Shown piece by piece: positions 5,626 to 7,024 of a stretch of 7,024 bases of DNA. The DNA lies in the NCBI GenBank assembly GCA_017860395.1, contig JAGDMC010000072.1, positions 1 to 7,024 of the forward strand, given 5' to 3'. The notes below the pieces were generated by a model that worked only from the letters and a program-made list of their open reading frames with translations, was not told the origin of the DNA and ran no database searches. Numbering within the stretch: position 1 is the first letter of the stretch; each line of letters starts with the position of its first letter. The DNA comes from Bacteroidota bacterium (GTDB taxonomy: Bacteria; Bacteroidota; Bacteroidia; Bacteroidales; UBA932). Made by a program: the position numbers and the translations under genes.

Positions 5626-7024
5626 ATGATAGTGACTGAAAATTCTCCGCGCAAAAAAACATTAATAGATCTTTTCGAAGATTCTGTTGAAAGATTTTCC
5701 GGTAACACCTTCCTCCTTGAAAAGAGAGAAGGAGAGTTCAAACCCACGACATATTCAGAAACTAAGACGCTTGCACAACAATTTGGAGCCGGCCTTTGTT
5801 CACTTGGTTTCGGGAAAAAGAGCAATGCCTCAATCCTTGCAGAGGGAAGGAATATGTGGATTATTGGAGAGCTGGGCATCTTTTATGCTGGAGGCGTTAA
5901 TGTACCGCTTTCGGTTAAACTGGAGGAGAGTTCCGACCTGCTTTTCAGGCTCACCCACGCAGAAGTCCGGCTTATAATTGTAAGTGATAAACAACTTCCC
6001 AAAATAAGAGCCATCAGGGAAAAACTCCCTCTTCTTAAACACATTATTGTTCTTGATAAAATAGATGATTTCCGAGAAGGAGAACTGTTTGCCGGTGATG
6101 TGACAGAGATGGGAAAAGCGTATCTTGAAACTGAAAGAGAAACATTTTTGGAAATAGGACATTCTATTCAAAATGATGACTTTGCAACTATTACATACAC
6201 TTCCGGAACCACTGCGGACCCAAAAGGTGTGATTCTTACTCACAGAAACTATACTGCAAATGTTGAGCAGGCACTTTCGTGCATGACAATTCCGGAAAAA
6301 TTCAAGAACTTCATTATACTTCCCCTTGACCACTGTTTTGCACATGTTGTAGGCTTTTACATAATGATTTCTCAAGGTGCGATTGTGGCTACCGTTCAAC
6401 AGGGAAAGACGGCAATGGAAACGCTTAAAAACATCCCGGTTAATATAATGGAAGTAAAGCCTAATCTTATACTTTCGGTTCCGGCACTTGCAAAAAGCTT
6501 CAAGAAAAATATTGAAAACTCTGTTAAAAGCAAGGGTAAGTTCACATGGAGTCTTTATAACTTTGCCTTGAAAATTGCATATGCATACAACCGCGACGGC
6601 TGGGATAAAGGCGCAGGTCTCTCATTTCTGCTTTATCCGTTTAAAGTTCTGTTTGACAAGATTCTTTTTTCAAAGATGAAACTTGCAATGGGAGGCGAAA
6701 TGGAGTTTTTTGTAGGCGGAGGAGCACTTTTGGACAAAGAGCTTCAGAAGTTTTATTACGCGATAGGAATTCCGATGTATCAGGGCTATGGTCTTTCAGA
6801 GGCAACACCTATAATATCCGCAAACACTCCAAACAAACACAAGCTTGGCTCTTCGGGAGTTCTTGTAAAGCCTCTTGATCTTAAAATTAAAGACAACGAA
6901 GGACGTGATCTCCCGTTGGGCGAATCAGGAGAAATTGTAGTCAGGGGAGAAAATGTAATGGCGGGTTACTGGAAAAACCCGGTTTCAACAAAAGAGACAA
7001 TAAAGGACGGATGGCTGTATACCG
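5626..7024 (+). CDS. Long-chain acyl-CoA synthetase / AMP-dependent ligase (3' end cut by window edge)
   Basis: The visible 466 residues are the N-terminal domain of an ANL-superfamily adenylating enzyme. It activates a fatty acid with ATP to an acyl-adenylate and then forms the CoA thioester. The motifs are the P-loop YTSGTTADPKGV (191-202), LPLDHCFAHVVGFY (about 227-240), the long-chain-type segment KMKLAMGGEMEFFVGGGALLDKEL ending near 373, YQGYGLSEATP (385-395, the acid-containing adenylate motif) and GEIVVRGENVMAGYW before GWLYT (462-466). The sequence stops just before the expected Gly-Asp of the YTGD motif, and the C-terminal lid domain with its catalytic Lys lies outside. The helical block at about 300-350 (FTWSLYNFALKIAYAYNRDGW) resembles FadD15/ACSL-type long-chain enzymes more than acetyl-CoA synthetases. 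No transmembrane anchor is evident. The ATG at 5626 is the first start after the short divergent gap and has no Shine-Dalgarno. Chain-length specificity is inferred from family resemblance only. Confidence 0.92.
   Translation, partial: MIVTENSPRKKTLIDLFEDSVERFSGNTFLLEKREGEFKPTTYSETKTLAQQFGAGLCSLGFGKKSNASILAEGRNMWIIGELGIFYAGGVNVPLSVKLEESSDLLFRLTHAEVRLIIVSDKQLPKIRAIREKLPLLKHIIVLDKIDDFREGELFAGDVTEMGKAYLETERETFLEIGHSIQNDDFATITYTSGTTADPKGVILTHRNYTANVEQALSCMTIPEKFKNFIILPLDHCFAHVVGFYIMISQGAIVATVQQGKTAMETLKNIPVNIMEVKPNLILSVPALAKSFKKNIENSVKSKGKFTWSLYNFALKIAYAYNRDGWDKGAGLSFLLYPFKVLFDKILFSKMKLAMGGEMEFFVGGGALLDKELQKFYYAIGIPMYQGYGLSEATPIISANTPNKHKLGSSGVLVKPLDLKIKDNEGRDLPLGESGEIVVRGENVMAGYWKNPVSTKETIKDGWLYT

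Noticed and set aside
5830..6399. 189-codon open frame on the minus strand
   Set aside because: It lies entirely inside the acyl-CoA synthetase gene, whose motifs are clear in the plus frame. The opposite translation shows no family resemblance.

Overview
The window looks like a chromosomal segment of a member of the Bacteroidota, probably near the Bacteroidales. It is AT-rich, its starts lack clear Shine-Dalgarno sequences, and the intergenic gaps carry the TAnnTTTG -7 element typical of the phylum. The protein types agree: a short XRE regulator, a long QueA-like protein, and an acyl-CoA synthetase with a TSGTTADPKGV motif. No mobile element, tRNA, rRNA or CRISPR array was seen. The taxonomic call is an inference from sequence style, not from a search.

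Left part, minus strand (1-2120): three genes read leftwards. They are a 153-aa XRE-type DNA-binding protein, then pyrD (class 2 dihydroorotate dehydrogenase, pyrimidine synthesis), then cinA, which is cut by the window edge. The cinA start codon lies inside the end of pyrD, so those two are translationally coupled. pyrD has a good promoter of its own overlapping the 3' end of the regulator gene.

Middle (2121-2644): a 524-bp non-coding, very AT-rich region between the divergent regulator and queA-like genes. It is the most interesting part of the window. It holds four exact copies of a small inverted repeat, TACA-N2-TGTA, plus near copies, clustered at its two ends on top of the promoters. 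Three of them are spaced exactly 24 bp apart. The simplest reading is an operator set for the adjacent XRE protein, which would control itself and the queA-like gene.

Right part (2645-7024): the queA-like gene (plus) meets a YyaL/SPATA20-like gene (minus) tail to tail, with a 21-bp overlap of the coding ends. The YyaL-like protein keeps the family layout, but its thioredoxin-like domain has lost the CxxC motif. A 38-bp divergent gap then leads to a long-chain acyl-CoA synthetase gene (plus) that runs off the right edge.

Most genes are housekeeping or accessory metabolism and do not form one obvious pathway. The points worth following are the operator array, the Cys catalytic base in a class 2 PyrD, the CxxC-less YyaL-like protein and the atypical QueA subfamily.
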